Shown: positions 32,140-41,547 of the stretch, piece after piece | Layout: each line of letters starts with the position of its first letter | How positions within the stretch are numbered: the stretch's first letter is position 1 | Assembly (NCBI GenBank): GCA_947305005.1 | Contig: CAMZCM010000002.1 | Location: 124,001-188,000 of the forward strand | DNA from: an uncultured Prevotellaceae bacterium | Lineage (GTDB): Bacteria; Bacteroidota; Bacteroidia; Bacteroidales; Bacteroidaceae | Length of the DNA: 64,000 bases | Direction of reading: 5' to 3' | Made by a program: the position numbers and the translations under genes | Notes under the pieces: model-generated | What the model was told of the DNA's origin: nothing | Databases searched by the model: none | What the model saw: the letters and a program-made list of their open reading frames with translations, nothing else

Positions 32140-34302
32140 TTATACTTTTTCTTTTCGTTGACGTACCGAATAGACCGCAAAACCATGACGTATTTTCTTT
32201 GAGAGTCTCATGGAACGGGACTCTGATGTCAGCCAGCGGCCTAAGTAGTTGACACTCTTGTTGCTATACTCGAATCGTGTCTGACGGCGTATTTCTGCTG
32301 CCAACTCGCTGACACTCATCCATTGCGTTTTTTCGTTCTCGGCTGTCATGAGGTCGAAAACTTCGAGAAAACGGCTTATTTCTGGACGCAGATTCGTGTA
32401 GCGGGCGTTGTGTGCTTCAATTTGCTGCACCTCTTCGGGGGTGAAATAGCAGCGACGGTGTTGTTGGTAGAGTTCCTGTAGCGCTTGGCTGTAGATGAAG
32501 GTATAAGGAATCCCGCCAGACGTGTCAATGGAGAGCCCTTCACTGATTTCAGCAACGATAAAACGTCGGCTGCCGCTGGGGTCGTTGAGGACATCGCTCA
32601 TATTGGAGGTGGCGATGAACGAGGCCATGCGAGGCATTTCAATCGTAACGGGACTGTAGGGACGACGTCCTTTCACACTGCTTTTCTGGAGTAGGTTCTT
32701 GAGGAAACCTTGTTGGACTTTTTCAGGAATCTGGTTGAACTCGTCCAGGTTAATGAGCAGGGAGGTGGTGAGCATTCGTTCGGCTTCCTGCTTACTGGAG
32801 AAATCCACCAATTCTCGATAGCCTGTCTGGCGTAGTTCAGGCGGAAGGATGAGCTGGCCGAAAGTGCTCTTCCCGCAACCTTGTTGGCCGATGAGTAAGG
32901 GGACGACAGCGTTGCCGTGACCAGGGTTGAAGCCTTCCCATTGTGCGACCATCCCCAGGAACCAAGTGTGGAACCATTCGCGCCAATGCGGGTTGCGGTT
33001 AGGAACTCGGTCGGCCAGTTCACCGATGTAGTCGGTCTTGCCGTCCCATCGGTGCTCAATATCACGAAGATAAGCATGGGCGATGTTGTATGAACGGACA
33101 CGTGTAGAACCGAGGAAACGACGCATGTCGCGGTCGAAAACTTCGATGCCATACTCTTGCGCTTCTTGAATCATCGTGTTCATGACGCGGGTGTCCAAGG
33201 GCTGAAATACATAGGATGCTGAGTTGTTAAAACGATATTCAACGCCATTGGTGAGCTCATTGAAACGCAAGTCATATCGTTCGTTCATGAAAGCTTGTAA
33301 TTCCATGGTGATTTCTTGCATCCCATGTTCTTTGATGCCTTTGCGTGGCAAGGATAGATAAGCGCTTTCAACGAGTGCCCTTGCACGTTCGCGGCTCTCT
33401 ATATGACGCATGGACCAGAAGTAACTTTGTTCGATTGTTTCCTCAATGGGGAGGCCCATTTTGGCGCAGTTTTGTGCGATGAGTGTTAGCTGCTGTTCAT
33501 AAGAGAGAGTTGCTTCGTTGTCGCTTAACGTTTCGCGATGTTGTCCACTGTCCACATCCTTTTCGATTTGCTCCTTCATCTGACGCACAGCTAAAGCAAA
33601 ACGCTTGGCAAAGCGTTGCCTGTTCTCCGAACTCGGATAGATCGAGGAACTGCCGTATTCCTGCTGACTTTCATCTCGGTTGGTCAATCCTGTGTACAAG
33701 TCCTTGCCGCTGATGCGGATGGGGGCTGCTTCGGCTGCATAATAGGCATCAGGGTCGCATGTCCATCGAAAGGTGTCTGTGGGACGTGCTACTTTGCTGT
33801 GTAGCGGACGTCCGATAACGGTGGCATATACTTTGGCGCAGAGGTCGTAGAGTAGGGTGTGGAAACGTTCAATGAGTGCGCTGTCGTCGGGTAATGTCCC
33901 GTCTTCCATGGTGCCACGTACGAAGACCTTCACGCTACGTCCGCTGGATCCCGTCATGGCGGCCAATGTAGTGGGCCATCCAGCAACGCGACGTTTGATG
34001 TCGAGCGCCTCTTGGATGCTATTGAGGTCGTTGATCTCCAATAGCACAATTCCGTTGTACGTTGAAATGAGCTGGCCATTCCGTCGCTGATGGGTCTCCA
34101 TGCCGGGACATATACGGGGTAGGCGTTCCATGTAGCGTTGACGTAAGGATGGTGAAAGCGCAGGCGCTTGTGCCCTTAACGCTTCCACCATCACTCTCTT
34201 TTGTGCATCATTCCCGATGCGAGCCATCAATGGCTCCAGACCCAATGAGCTGACACGCTCTCTCTTACTCCTTATCGTCTTATGGTAAAGGGTGACTTTC
34301 AT
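32140..34302 (-). CDS. VirE/VapE-like primase-helicase family protein with BT4734-like N-terminus
   Basis: ORF track starts at 34326; Met at 34302 (MKVTLYHKT) lies just after a -7-like box; Walker A GQQGCGKSTF; LLINLDEFNQIP; FIATSNMSDVLNDPSGSRRF. Confidence 0.82.
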   Translation of the reverse strand: MKVTLYHKTIRSKRERVSSLGLEPLMARIGNDAQKRVMVEALRAQAPALSPSLRQRYMERLPRICPGMETHQRRNGQLISTYNGIVLLEINDLNSIQEALDIKRRVAGWPTTLAAMTGSSGRSVKVFVRGTMEDGTLPDDSALIERFHTLLYDLCAKVYATVIGRPLHSKVARPTDTFRWTCDPDAYYAAEAAPIRISGKDLYTGLTNRDESQQEYGSSSIYPSSENRQRFAKRFALAVRQMKEQIEKDVDSGQHRETLSDNEATLSYEQQLTLIAQNCAKMGLPIEETIEQSYFWSMRHIESRERARALVESAYLSLPRKGIKEHGMQEITMELQAFMNERYDLRFNELTNGVEYRFNNSASYVFQPLDTRVMNTMIQEAQEYGIEVFDRDMRRFLGSTRVRSYNIAHAYLRDIEHRWDGKTDYIGELADRVPNRNPHWREWFHTWFLGMVAQWEGFNPGHGNAVVPLLIGQQGCGKSTFGQLILPPELRQTGYRELVDFSSKQEAERMLTTSLLINLDEFNQIPEKVQQGFLKNLLQKSSVKGRRPYSPVTIEMPRMASFIATSNMSDVLNDPSGSRRFIVAEISEGLSIDTSGGIPYTFIYSQALQELYQQHRRCYFTPEEVQQIEAHNARYTNLRPEISRFLEVFDLMTAENEKTQWMSVSELAAEIRRQTRFEYSNKSVNYLGRWLTSESRSMRLSKKIRHGFAVYSVRQRKEKV

Positions 34303-34323
34303 AACCCTGTCTCTTTTCTGATG

Positions 34324-34331
34324 CAAAGGTA
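34324..34331 (-). promoter_or_regulatory. -7 box TACCTTTG upstream of the VirE-like gene
   Basis: caaaggta on plus strand, 22 bp from the preferred ATG. Confidence 0.6.
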
Positions 34332-34410
34332 TATATAGTTTTTGATTCCTGCAAATATTTTTAGATAAAAATGATAGAATATGTCAATTATTTGCATATT
34401 TAATGATATA

Positions 34411-34488
34411 ATCTCCACCTATTTTTATAATATCTCCACCTTGTTAATTCACATAAAATCAATTATTTATTATATATTAGGTGGAGAG
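34411..34488. repeat. Iteron-like ATCTCCACCT repeats upstream of the VirE-like gene
   Basis: atctccacct at 34411-34420 and 34432-34441 (21-bp period); inverted aggtggaga at 34479. Confidence 0.85.
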
Positions 34489-34548
34489 GTGATGAAATTC
34501 TGAAATTTCATATTATAATTTAATAGTAAGTAATATTATCAGAAAACG

Positions 34549-34588
34549 ATTACGTCCTGAAGCATTTTTATTTGCTTCAGGACGTAAT
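34549..34588. terminator. Perfect 16-bp hairpin downstream of pyrF
   Basis: attacgtcctgaagca-ttttattt-tgcttcaggacgtaat. Confidence 0.75.
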
Positions 34589-34630
34589 GGCTAATACCTA
34601 TATACTTATAAGCCTAAAGGTCTATACCTT

Positions 34631-35485
34631 TCAGATGCCCTTTGCTTTCAATACAGCGGCCATTTGTTGTTGAACCTCCTGGGCCTTCTCGCCGGCAACC
34701 TCAGCAAAGCGTTCGGTCGCGTCAGCATAGATGATGGCGCGGCTGCTGTTGACGATGAGGCCGCAGTGGTCATTCCAACCGTATTGGCATACTTCCTCAA
34801 GGCTACCACCTTGAGCACCGATGCCGGGAACGAGGAGGAAGTGGTTGGGGACCAGACGACGAATGTCGGCGAAAGCACTTCCTTGTGTAGCACCCACCAC
34901 ATACATCATTTGATCAGCGTCGGCCCACTGCTGACTGCGTTGCAGTACCTTCTCAAATAAACGTTCCCCTTGAGCATCCTGGGTCAGCTGGAAGTCGGCG
35001 CTACCCTTGTTGCTCGTCAAAGCCAACAGGATGACCCATTTATTGGGGTAGCCGAGGAATGGCGTGACACTGTCTTCGCCCATGTAGGGGGCAACAGTGA
35101 CAGCATCTACATTCATCTCTTCAAAGAAGGTTCGTGCGTAAAGCTTCGATGTATTACCGATGTCACCGCGTTTGGCATCAGCGATGATGAACTGGTCGGG
35201 GTAGTTGTCATTCAGATATTTGACTGTCTTTTCAAAGGCAATCCATCCTTTTACACCGTGTGCCTCATAAAAAGCCAGATTGGGTTTGTAGGCAATGCAA
35301 TAGGGAGCTGTTGCATCGATGATGGCCTTGTTGAACTCAAAGATAGGGTCAAACCCCTCTTCCTTTTCGGCTTTCTCAATGAGGAACTGAGGCACTTTCT
35401 TCAGATCAGTGTCCAGTCCTACGCACAGGAAGCTCTGCTTCCTCTTGATATTCTCAAATAGTTGTTCGCGTGTCATAACTTTCAA
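34631..35485 (-). CDS. pyrF: Orotidine 5'-phosphate decarboxylase
   Basis: 284 aa; [37 protein letters not shown]. Confidence 0.96.
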   Translation of the reverse strand: MKVMTREQLFENIKRKQSFLCVGLDTDLKKVPQFLIEKAEKEEGFDPIFEFNKAIIDATAPYCIAYKPNLAFYEAHGVKGWIAFEKTVKYLNDNYPDQFIIADAKRGDIGNTSKLYARTFFEEMNVDAVTVAPYMGEDSVTPFLGYPNKWVILLALTSNKGSADFQLTQDAQGERLFEKVLQRSQQWADADQMMYVVGATQGSAFADIRRLVPNHFLLVPGIGAQGGSLEEVCQYGWNDHCGLIVNSSRAIIYADATERFAEVAGEKAQEVQQQMAAVLKAKGI

Positions 35486-35501
35486 TTTTTAATTTTCAAC
35501 T

Positions 35502-36617
35502 TTATAGTGCGGCTTCTTTGAGTCGTTCCGCGTTTTCGGCCACAATGAGGCGATCAATACATTCTTGGATATCTCCGTCCATGAAGGCTGCAAGGTTGTA
35601 GATGGTGTAGCCGATGCGGTGGTCGGTAATGCGTCCCTGCGGATAGTTGTATGTGCGAATCTTGGCAGAGCGATCACCCGTGCTGACCATCGTCTTACGT
35701 CGGGCTGCGATGTCATCGATGTACTTCTGGTGCTCCTTATCATATATAAAGGTACGCAGGCGCGCGAGCGCACGTTCCTTATTTTTAGGTTGGTCTCGTG
35801 TCTCCGTACATTCGATGAGGATTTCCTCTGTCTCGCCCGTGTTCGGATTCGTCCACATATAACGTGCGCGAACACCCGATTCCACTTTGTTCACATTCTG
35901 TCCTCCGGCACCTTGGCTGCGGAAGGTGTCCCATTTGATGGCACCTTCGTTGATTTCCACGTCGAACTCTTCAGCCTCGGGCAATACGGCAACGGTAGCG
36001 GCAGAGGTATGTACGCGTCCCTGTGTCTCTGTGACGGGTACGCGCTGTACGCGGTGCACGCCGCTCTCATATTTCAAGGTGCCATAGACCTTTTCGCCTG
36101 TCACCGAGAAGATGATCTCCTTGTAACCGCCGGCGGCGCCTTCGGTGAAACTCGAGATGGCTATCTTCCAACCCTTTGTTTCACAATATTTTGAATACAT
36201 GCGGAAGAGGTCGCCAGCAAAGAGGGCTGCCTCGTCACCGCCTGTGCCGCCTCGGATTTCCATGATGACATTCTTATCGTCCTCAGGATCAGCTGGAATG
36301 AGCAGTAACTTGATCTCCTCTTCCAGCTGTGGGATGCGTTCGTTGGCGGCGTTGAGTTCCTCGCGTGCCATCTCCTTGATCTCGGGGTCGTCTTCACTGG
36401 CCATCATCTCCTTAGCATCTTCGATGGTCGTGAGAGCCTGTACATATTCGGCCCTTTTTTTGATGATGGCTCCCAGGTCTTTGTATTCTTTTGTCAGCTT
36501 CACGTATCGCTTCTGATCGGCGATGACAGCGGGATCGGTGATCAGCGTTCCCACTTCCTCGTATCGGGATACGAGGCCTTCCAGCCGGTCTAACAATTCA
36601 TTGTTTTCTATAGCCAT
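35502..36617 (-). CDS. prfA: Peptide chain release factor 1
   Basis: 371 aa; GGQNVNKVESGVR (GGQ motif), IRTYNYPQGRITDHRIGYT. Confidence 0.97.
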   Translation of the reverse strand: MAIENNELLDRLEGLVSRYEEVGTLITDPAVIADQKRYVKLTKEYKDLGAIIKKRAEYVQALTTIEDAKEMMASEDDPEIKEMAREELNAANERIPQLEEEIKLLLIPADPEDDKNVIMEIRGGTGGDEAALFAGDLFRMYSKYCETKGWKIAISSFTEGAAGGYKEIIFSVTGEKVYGTLKYESGVHRVQRVPVTETQGRVHTSAATVAVLPEAEEFDVEINEGAIKWDTFRSQGAGGQNVNKVESGVRARYMWTNPNTGETEEILIECTETRDQPKNKERALARLRTFIYDKEHQKYIDDIAARRKTMVSTGDRSAKIRTYNYPQGRITDHRIGYTIYNLAAFMDGDIQECIDRLIVAENAERLKEAAL

Positions 36618-36649
36618 AGCCTATATTTGATGCATGGTGATTGAATGAA

Positions 36650-36684
36650 AAAGGCGTGCCTGCCGTGGTGGCAAGCCCGCCTTT
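36650..36684 (-). terminator. Probable terminator after tRNA-Val
   Basis: Minus strand AAAGGCGGGCTTGCCACCACGGCAGGCACGCCTTTTTC. Confidence 0.72.
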
Positions 36685-36686
36685 GG

Positions 36687-36764
36687 TGGTAGGAACGATC
36701 GGGCTCGAACCGATGACCTCTTCAATGTGACTGAAGCGCTCTGAACCAACTGAGCTACGCTCCT
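36687..36764 (-). tRNA. tRNA-Val(CAC)
   Basis: Cloverleaf on minus strand: AGGAGCG/CGTTCCT acceptor, CTTCA-GTCACAT-TGAAG anticodon arm, ATCGG-TTCGAGC-CCGAT T-arm, encoded CCA. Confidence 0.93.
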
Positions 36765-36781
36765 ATCCTCGTTTGCGGCTG

Positions 36782-36789
36782 CAAAGGTA
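36782..36789 (-). promoter_or_regulatory. -7 box TACCTTTG upstream of tRNA-Val
   Basis: caaaggta 17 bp upstream of the tRNA 5' end. Confidence 0.65.
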
Positions 36790-36875
36790 CAAAAAAGATT
36801 AGAGATTAAAGAATATAGATTAAAGTTTTTTTCTTTTCTCCATTATTTTTCTTTTTCGCACGAGCGTAGCAAGAT

Positions 36876-37736
36876 TTACTTGCCGAAGGCGCGGGAGACG
36901 AAGGGGAGGCAGAGGCGCAGTGCGTTGTGCCAGTATTCCCAGTTGTGTGAACCGTCGCGTACGCGCAGTTGGGCTTTGAAGTGCTTCTGACGCATCACCT
37001 TGTAGAGGTCGATATTGCGGTCGAAGAGGAAATCATCATCACCACAGTCAATGTACCATTTCACGCTACGGAGTGCATCGAGCTTAGCTTCGTCGGCCTG
37101 CTCGATGATCGTAACGGGGTCATGGTCATGAACGGCATTCGAGAGCATCGCCATCTTGTCCTTGACGTCGGCATTCTCGCGCTTCTCGGCGGTAAGCCAG
37201 GCGCTCATAGCGTAACAGGCGACAAACATGTCGGAGTGTGCAATAGCGTAGCCCACGCTGCCACCACCACCCATTGACAATCCTGCAATGGCGCGTTGTT
37301 CCTTGCTACCGCCAGCACGGTATTTGGCTTCAACTGTAGGCAACAGTTCCTGGAAGAAGAAGTCTTCGTAGCTCCATCCTGGCATGTTGAAGTAGCCATT
37401 CCAGATACGGCGCGTGTCGGAGTCGCCTGCATTGGGCATGATGACTACCATTGGTGGAATCTCACCGCAGTTGATGAGCTCGTCCATCACGCGATCCATC
37501 TGACCTTTCTCTAACCAAGCGCGATGGTTGTCTGTGAGACCGTGCAGGAGATAGAGAATGGGGTAGTGGGCCTGTGTATCATTCTTGTACGAAGAAGGGA
37601 GATAGACGTTGTAGTATTTGGTGACGCCTAAGACATTGCTCTTCAGAGAGTCGGTGATAACGCCAGCGCGAGAAGGGAGGGCTGTCGTCAGTGCTAAGAG
37701 GAGCACGAAAAGAGTGTTGAATGAATAGTGTCTCAT
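36876..37736 (-). CDS. Esterase family alpha/beta hydrolase (esterase D-like)
   Basis: 286 aa; signal peptide; YPILYLLHGLTDNHRAW, GLSMGGGGSVGYA (GxSxG), DGSHNWEYW. Confidence 0.88.
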   Translation of the reverse strand: MRHYSFNTLFVLLLALTTALPSRAGVITDSLKSNVLGVTKYYNVYLPSSYKNDTQAHYPILYLLHGLTDNHRAWLEKGQMDRVMDELINCGEIPPMVVIMPNAGDSDTRRIWNGYFNMPGWSYEDFFFQELLPTVEAKYRAGGSKEQRAIAGLSMGGGGSVGYAIAHSDMFVACYAMSAWLTAEKRENADVKDKMAMLSNAVHDHDPVTIIEQADEAKLDALRSVKWYIDCGDDDFLFDRNIDLYKVMRQKHFKAQLRVRDGSHNWEYWHNALRLCLPFVSRAFGK

Positions 37737-37742
37737 ATTCCT

Positions 37743-38909
37743 TTAGTAATTAAATTCTCCAAATTCGCTACGGATGGTGAGTGAACGAGGACCTTCCTCG
37801 ATGCGGCCAACAATCTGAGCATCGATGTTGAAGCTCTTACTGATGGCAATCACCTGTTCGGCCTCCTCGGGTTTGACATAGACTTCCAGACGGTGACCGC
37901 AGTTGAAGACCTTGTACATCTCGCTCCAATCGGCACCGCTCTCCTCGGCGATGATGCGGAAGAGTGGCGGCACGGGGAACATGTTGTCCTTGATGACACG
38001 ACAGTTATCGCCCACGAAGTGAAGCACTTTGGTTTGTGAACCGCCTGTGCAGTGGACCATACCGTGTATGCGAGGACGCATCGCATCGAGAAGCTTCTTC
38101 ACGACGGGGGCATAGGTGCGGGTGGGGGAGAGTACGAGCTTTCCAACAGTGCTTCCCTCGGGAGCTTTGTCGGTCAACTTGTATTTGCCGCTATACACCA
38201 GTTCCTCAGGTACAGCCTTGTCATAAGTCTCAGGATATTTCTCCGCGAGGTATTTGGCAAAAACATCGTGGCGGGCAGAGGTGAGACCATTTGAGCCCAT
38301 GCCTCCGTTGTATTCCTTTTCGTAAGTAGCCTGACCGAAGCTGGCGAGGCCCACGATGACATCGCCCGGACGGATATTTGCATTGTTGATAACATCGGCG
38401 CGCTTCATACGGCAGGTGACGGTGCTATCGACGATGATGGTGCGAACAAGGTCGCCCACATCGGCTGTCTCGCCACCCGTGGCGTAGATGCCGATGCCCA
38501 TTTCGCGCAACTCAGCAAGGAGTTCGTCGGTGCCATTGATGATGGCCGAGATCACCTCACCAGGAACGAGCATCTTGTTGCGACCGATGGTGCTGCTGAC
38601 AAGGATATTATCCACGGCACCTACGCAGAGCAGGTCGTCGGTATTCATGATGATAGCGTCCTGTGCAATGCCCTTCCAGACGGAGAGGTCGCCCGTTTCC
38701 TTCCAATAGGCATAGGCGAGGCTGCTCTTCGTGCCGGCACCGTCGGCATGCATGATATTGCAGTACTCGGGGTCACCACCGAGGATGTCAGGGATAATTT
38801 TGCAGAAGGCCTGTGGAAAAATGCCCTTATCGATGTTTTTGATGGCTGCATGAACGTCTTCCTTTGCGGCAGAGACACCACGAGCCATGTAACGTTGTTT
38901 ACTATCCAT
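37743..38909 (-). CDS. purM: AIR synthase (phosphoribosylformylglycinamidine cyclo-ligase)
   Basis: 388 aa; HADGAGTKSSLAYAYW, MNTDDLLCVGA, GLASFGQATYEKEYNGGMGSNGLTSARHD. Confidence 0.88.
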   Translation of the reverse strand: MDSKQRYMARGVSAAKEDVHAAIKNIDKGIFPQAFCKIIPDILGGDPEYCNIMHADGAGTKSSLAYAYWKETGDLSVWKGIAQDAIIMNTDDLLCVGAVDNILVSSTIGRNKMLVPGEVISAIINGTDELLAELREMGIGIYATGGETADVGDLVRTIIVDSTVTCRMKRADVINNANIRPGDVIVGLASFGQATYEKEYNGGMGSNGLTSARHDVFAKYLAEKYPETYDKAVPEELVYSGKYKLTDKAPEGSTVGKLVLSPTRTYAPVVKKLLDAMRPRIHGMVHCTGGSQTKVLHFVGDNCRVIKDNMFPVPPLFRIIAEESGADWSEMYKVFNCGHRLEVYVKPEEAEQVIAISKSFNIDAQIVGRIEEGPRSLTIRSEFGEFNY

Positions 38910-39535
38910 TAGAACTGTACCTCAGGTGCCTTCTCAGCTCCAGCCTCAGCTGCAAACATGGTTTTCTTCTCAAAACCGAAAATCATTGCCCAGATATTGT
39001 TTGGGAAGCGGCGAACAGATACGTTGTATGTCTGCACAGCCTCGTTGTAGATACGGCGTGACTCGGCGATGCGGTTCTCGGTACCTTCGAGCTGTGCCTG
39101 CAGTTCGCTGAACTGCTCATTGGCTTTCAGATCGGGATAGTTCTCTGTGATGGCGAGCAGCTTACCGAGAGCCTGAGAGACCTCGCCCTGTGCGGCTTGG
39201 TATTCTGCCAACTTCTCAGGTGTGAGGTCATCGGCATTGACGGTAATCTGTGTTGCCTTGCTGCGAGCGGCGATGACAGCTTCCAGCGTCTCGCTTTCAT
39301 GGGCAGCGTAGCCCTTGACGGTGTTCACGAGGTTGGGAATCAGGTCAGCACGACGCTGATATTGCGTCTGCACGTCTGCCCATTTCTGATCCACGGTTTC
39401 CTCTTGTTCCACGAGCTTGTTGTAGGTGCAACTGGTGAATAGGAATGGTAAGATACCGAGAAGCAGAATAAAAGACCCACCCCTCACCCTCCCTGTGAGG
39501 GAGGGAGTTAATACTTTTCCGAATAGAGTTTTCAT
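38909..39535 (-). CDS. LemA family protein with repeat-encoded N-terminal insert
   Basis: 208 aa; YNKLVEQEETVDQKWADVQTQYQRRADLIPNLVNTVKGYA; N-term MKTLFGKVLTPSLTGRVRGGSFILLLG. Confidence 0.92.
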   Translation of the reverse strand: MKTLFGKVLTPSLTGRVRGGSFILLLGILPFLFTSCTYNKLVEQEETVDQKWADVQTQYQRRADLIPNLVNTVKGYAAHESETLEAVIAARSKATQITVNADDLTPEKLAEYQAAQGEVSQALGKLLAITENYPDLKANEQFSELQAQLEGTENRIAESRRIYNEAVQTYNVSVRRFPNNIWAMIFGFEKKTMFAAEAGAEKAPEVQF

Positions 39536-39633
39536 AGTTGTCTCTGTTAGAATTGATAACTTGTATTTATTATTTATTTGCTTATCTTGAAAGTGACCAC
39601 TCCCTCCCTCACAGGGAGGGTGAGGGGTGGGTC
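39474..39633. repeat. Palindromic element with perfect 35-bp terminal inverted repeats, TPM-lemA junction
   Basis: 39474-39508 is the exact reverse complement of 39599-39633. Confidence 0.96.
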
Positions 39634-39634
39634 T

Positions 39635-40552
39635 TCAGAATCTTCCGCTGGCACCACCGCCGCCAAACGAGCCTCCACCGAAGTGACCGCCGAAGCTGCC
39701 TCCACGAAAACCTCCCCCTCCACGGAACAGGCTGCTGCCGAGAGCGCCGCCAGCGGCGGCACCCATGCCACCGCTATTGATATGTTCGTCCCAATGGAGT
39801 TCCTTGGTGAAGTGACAGTGGGTGCAGCGGTAGGTGTCGTGGTGCGTACGGATGCCGAGGATTCTGTTTGTTGTGACGCGGCTGCTGATGCGTTTCATCT
39901 TATATTGATGGCAGCTGGGGCAGTAGCTTTTCTTACGACGGTCTTTCCAAACGGCGAAGATGATAAGCCCGATGGCCAGCAGTAATAACATGCCAAAGGT
40001 CGTAAAGCCATCTTCAACGTTATGCTCAAAATCTGAACCGCCCACTAATGACGGGTCTCCATCGACATATTTCGTGATAGCCCGCACCGTTGCCAACATT
40101 GCCTCGTCCCAGTCGCCTTCGCGTAAGGCAGGCAGCATCTGGCGGTTCTCAATGCGCTTACAGATGGCATCGGGGAGTTTCCCTTCTAAGCCGCGACCCG
40201 TTAGAATCGTATAAGCGCGATCGCCTGTGGAGAGCAGGATGATGAGTCCGGTGTTCTGCTCCTTGGAGCCAATGCCGTATTTGCGACCCAACGCCATACA
40301 GAATTCATAGGTATCACCGCCCTCTATGCGTTCCACGACAGCCAGTACCGTTTGTACCCCATGCTCTGTCTCCATTTGTCCGAGCCACAGGTTCAGTGAA
40401 TCGACTGCCGTCTGCGAGAGGATGTCGTCGGGGTTGCTGACATATTGCGTCTTATCCTGCAGATAAGGGATGGGCAGGTTGTCAACGGAATAGGTGGCAG
40501 CCGTTGCAACGGTTGCTATACATAGAAAGATATAGAGCAATAGCTTTCGCAT
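39635..40552 (-). CDS. TPM domain-containing protein
   Basis: ORF 39635..40585, Met at 40552 (MRKLLLYIFL) gives a signal peptide; QTAVDSLNLWLGQMETEHGVQTVLAVVE; Gly-rich C-term; next to lemA. Confidence 0.88.
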   Translation of the reverse strand: MRKLLLYIFLCIATVATAATYSVDNLPIPYLQDKTQYVSNPDDILSQTAVDSLNLWLGQMETEHGVQTVLAVVERIEGGDTYEFCMALGRKYGIGSKEQNTGLIILLSTGDRAYTILTGRGLEGKLPDAICKRIENRQMLPALREGDWDEAMLATVRAITKYVDGDPSLVGGSDFEHNVEDGFTTFGMLLLLAIGLIIFAVWKDRRKKSYCPSCHQYKMKRISSRVTTNRILGIRTHHDTYRCTHCHFTKELHWDEHINSGGMGAAAGGALGSSLFRGGGGFRGGSFGGHFGGGSFGGGGASGRF

Positions 40553-40557
40553 GATGA

Positions 40558-41469
40558 TTATTCTTTTCCATTCCAGAATTCCCAACTTGCGATGGCTTGC
40601 CGGTGTAGCATTTCCAAACCGTTCTTGACTACGGCGCCGTAGCGACGTCCTTGTCGCATGAACAGCGTGATGTCAGGATTATAAACCAAGTCGTAAAGGA
40701 GATGGCGCGGGGTAAGCGCATTATAGGGGATATCGGGACAACTATCTACGCGTGGGTACATTCCCAGTGGCGTGCAGTTGACGATGACGGTGTATTCTGC
40801 TAACAATTCGGGAGTGATGTCAGAGTAGGTGAAGGGACCCTCGGGAGAACCCTCGGGAACGGTAACAGGAGAACCCTCGGGGACGGTAACAGGAGAACCC
40901 TCGGGAACAGTAACAGGAGAACCCTCGGGAACGGAAACGGGTCGGTTGCGACTGACATAGCGCCATTCGATGCCGAGCTTTTCTAGCCCATGACAGATGG
41001 CTTTGGAGGCGCCGCCTGTGCCGAGAACTAATGCCTTTTTATGGTGCGGTTGCAAGAGCGGACGGATGCTGTCCATGAAACCGATGATGTCGGAGTTAAA
41101 GCCCTTAAGCGTCCATTGCCCATCGTTCTTCGTACATTTTATGACATTGACAGCCCCGATAGCGCGTGCTTCGTCAGAGAGGTCGTCAAGATAAGGGATG
41201 ACGGCCTGCTTATAAGGGATGGTGACGTTCAGACCGCACAGATCAGGATGCTCGTTCAATAGCTGTGGCAACTGTTCGATGGATGGCAGCTCAAAGTTGA
41301 GATAATCCGCATTGATGCCCTCACGTGCAAACTTCTCTTGAAAGAAAGCACGTGAGAAACTATGCCCGAGGGGATAGCCTAAGAGGCCATATAGGATAGA
41401 AGACTCTCCCCCCGCCCCCCCTATCAGGGAGGGAGCAGATGCTATTTGAGATGATGTTTTTTTTGCCAT
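40558..41469 (-). CDS. aroE: Shikimate dehydrogenase carrying two different repeat-derived inserts
   Basis: 303 aa; LLGYPLGHSFSRAFF, GLNVTIPYKQAVIPYLD, LGTGGASKAICHGLEKLG, VNCTPLGMYP; inserts APSLIGGAGGES and (VPEGSPVT)n. Confidence 0.94.
   Translation of the reverse strand: MAKKTSSQIASAPSLIGGAGGESSILYGLLGYPLGHSFSRAFFQEKFAREGINADYLNFELPSIEQLPQLLNEHPDLCGLNVTIPYKQAVIPYLDDLSDEARAIGAVNVIKCTKNDGQWTLKGFNSDIIGFMDSIRPLLQPHHKKALVLGTGGASKAICHGLEKLGIEWRYVSRNRPVSVPEGSPVTVPEGSPVTVPEGSPVTVPEGSPEGPFTYSDITPELLAEYTVIVNCTPLGMYPRVDSCPDIPYNALTPRHLLYDLVYNPDITLFMRQGRRYGAVVKNGLEMLHRQAIASWEFWNGKE
40838..40949. repeat. 24-bp minisatellite, copy in aroE
   Basis: gaaccctcgggaacggtaacagga units; encodes VPEGSPVT on minus strand. 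Confidence 0.95.
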
Positions 41470-41545
41470 TCTATAAAAGGGAAAAATGTCTGCTATTCTT
41501 GAAAGGTATTAACTCCCTCCTTGATAGGGAGGGGTGGGGGGAGTC
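41402..41545. repeat. Palindromic element pair, menG-aroE junction
   Basis: gactctccccccgccccccctatcagggaggg and ctccctccttgatagggaggggtggggggagtc. Confidence 0.93.
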
Positions 41546-41547
41546 TC

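Noticed and set aside
40838-40949. CRISPR array or frameshift artefact in aroE
   Set aside because: Repeats are directly tandem with no spacers, and the reading frame continues into conserved AroE sequence on both sides
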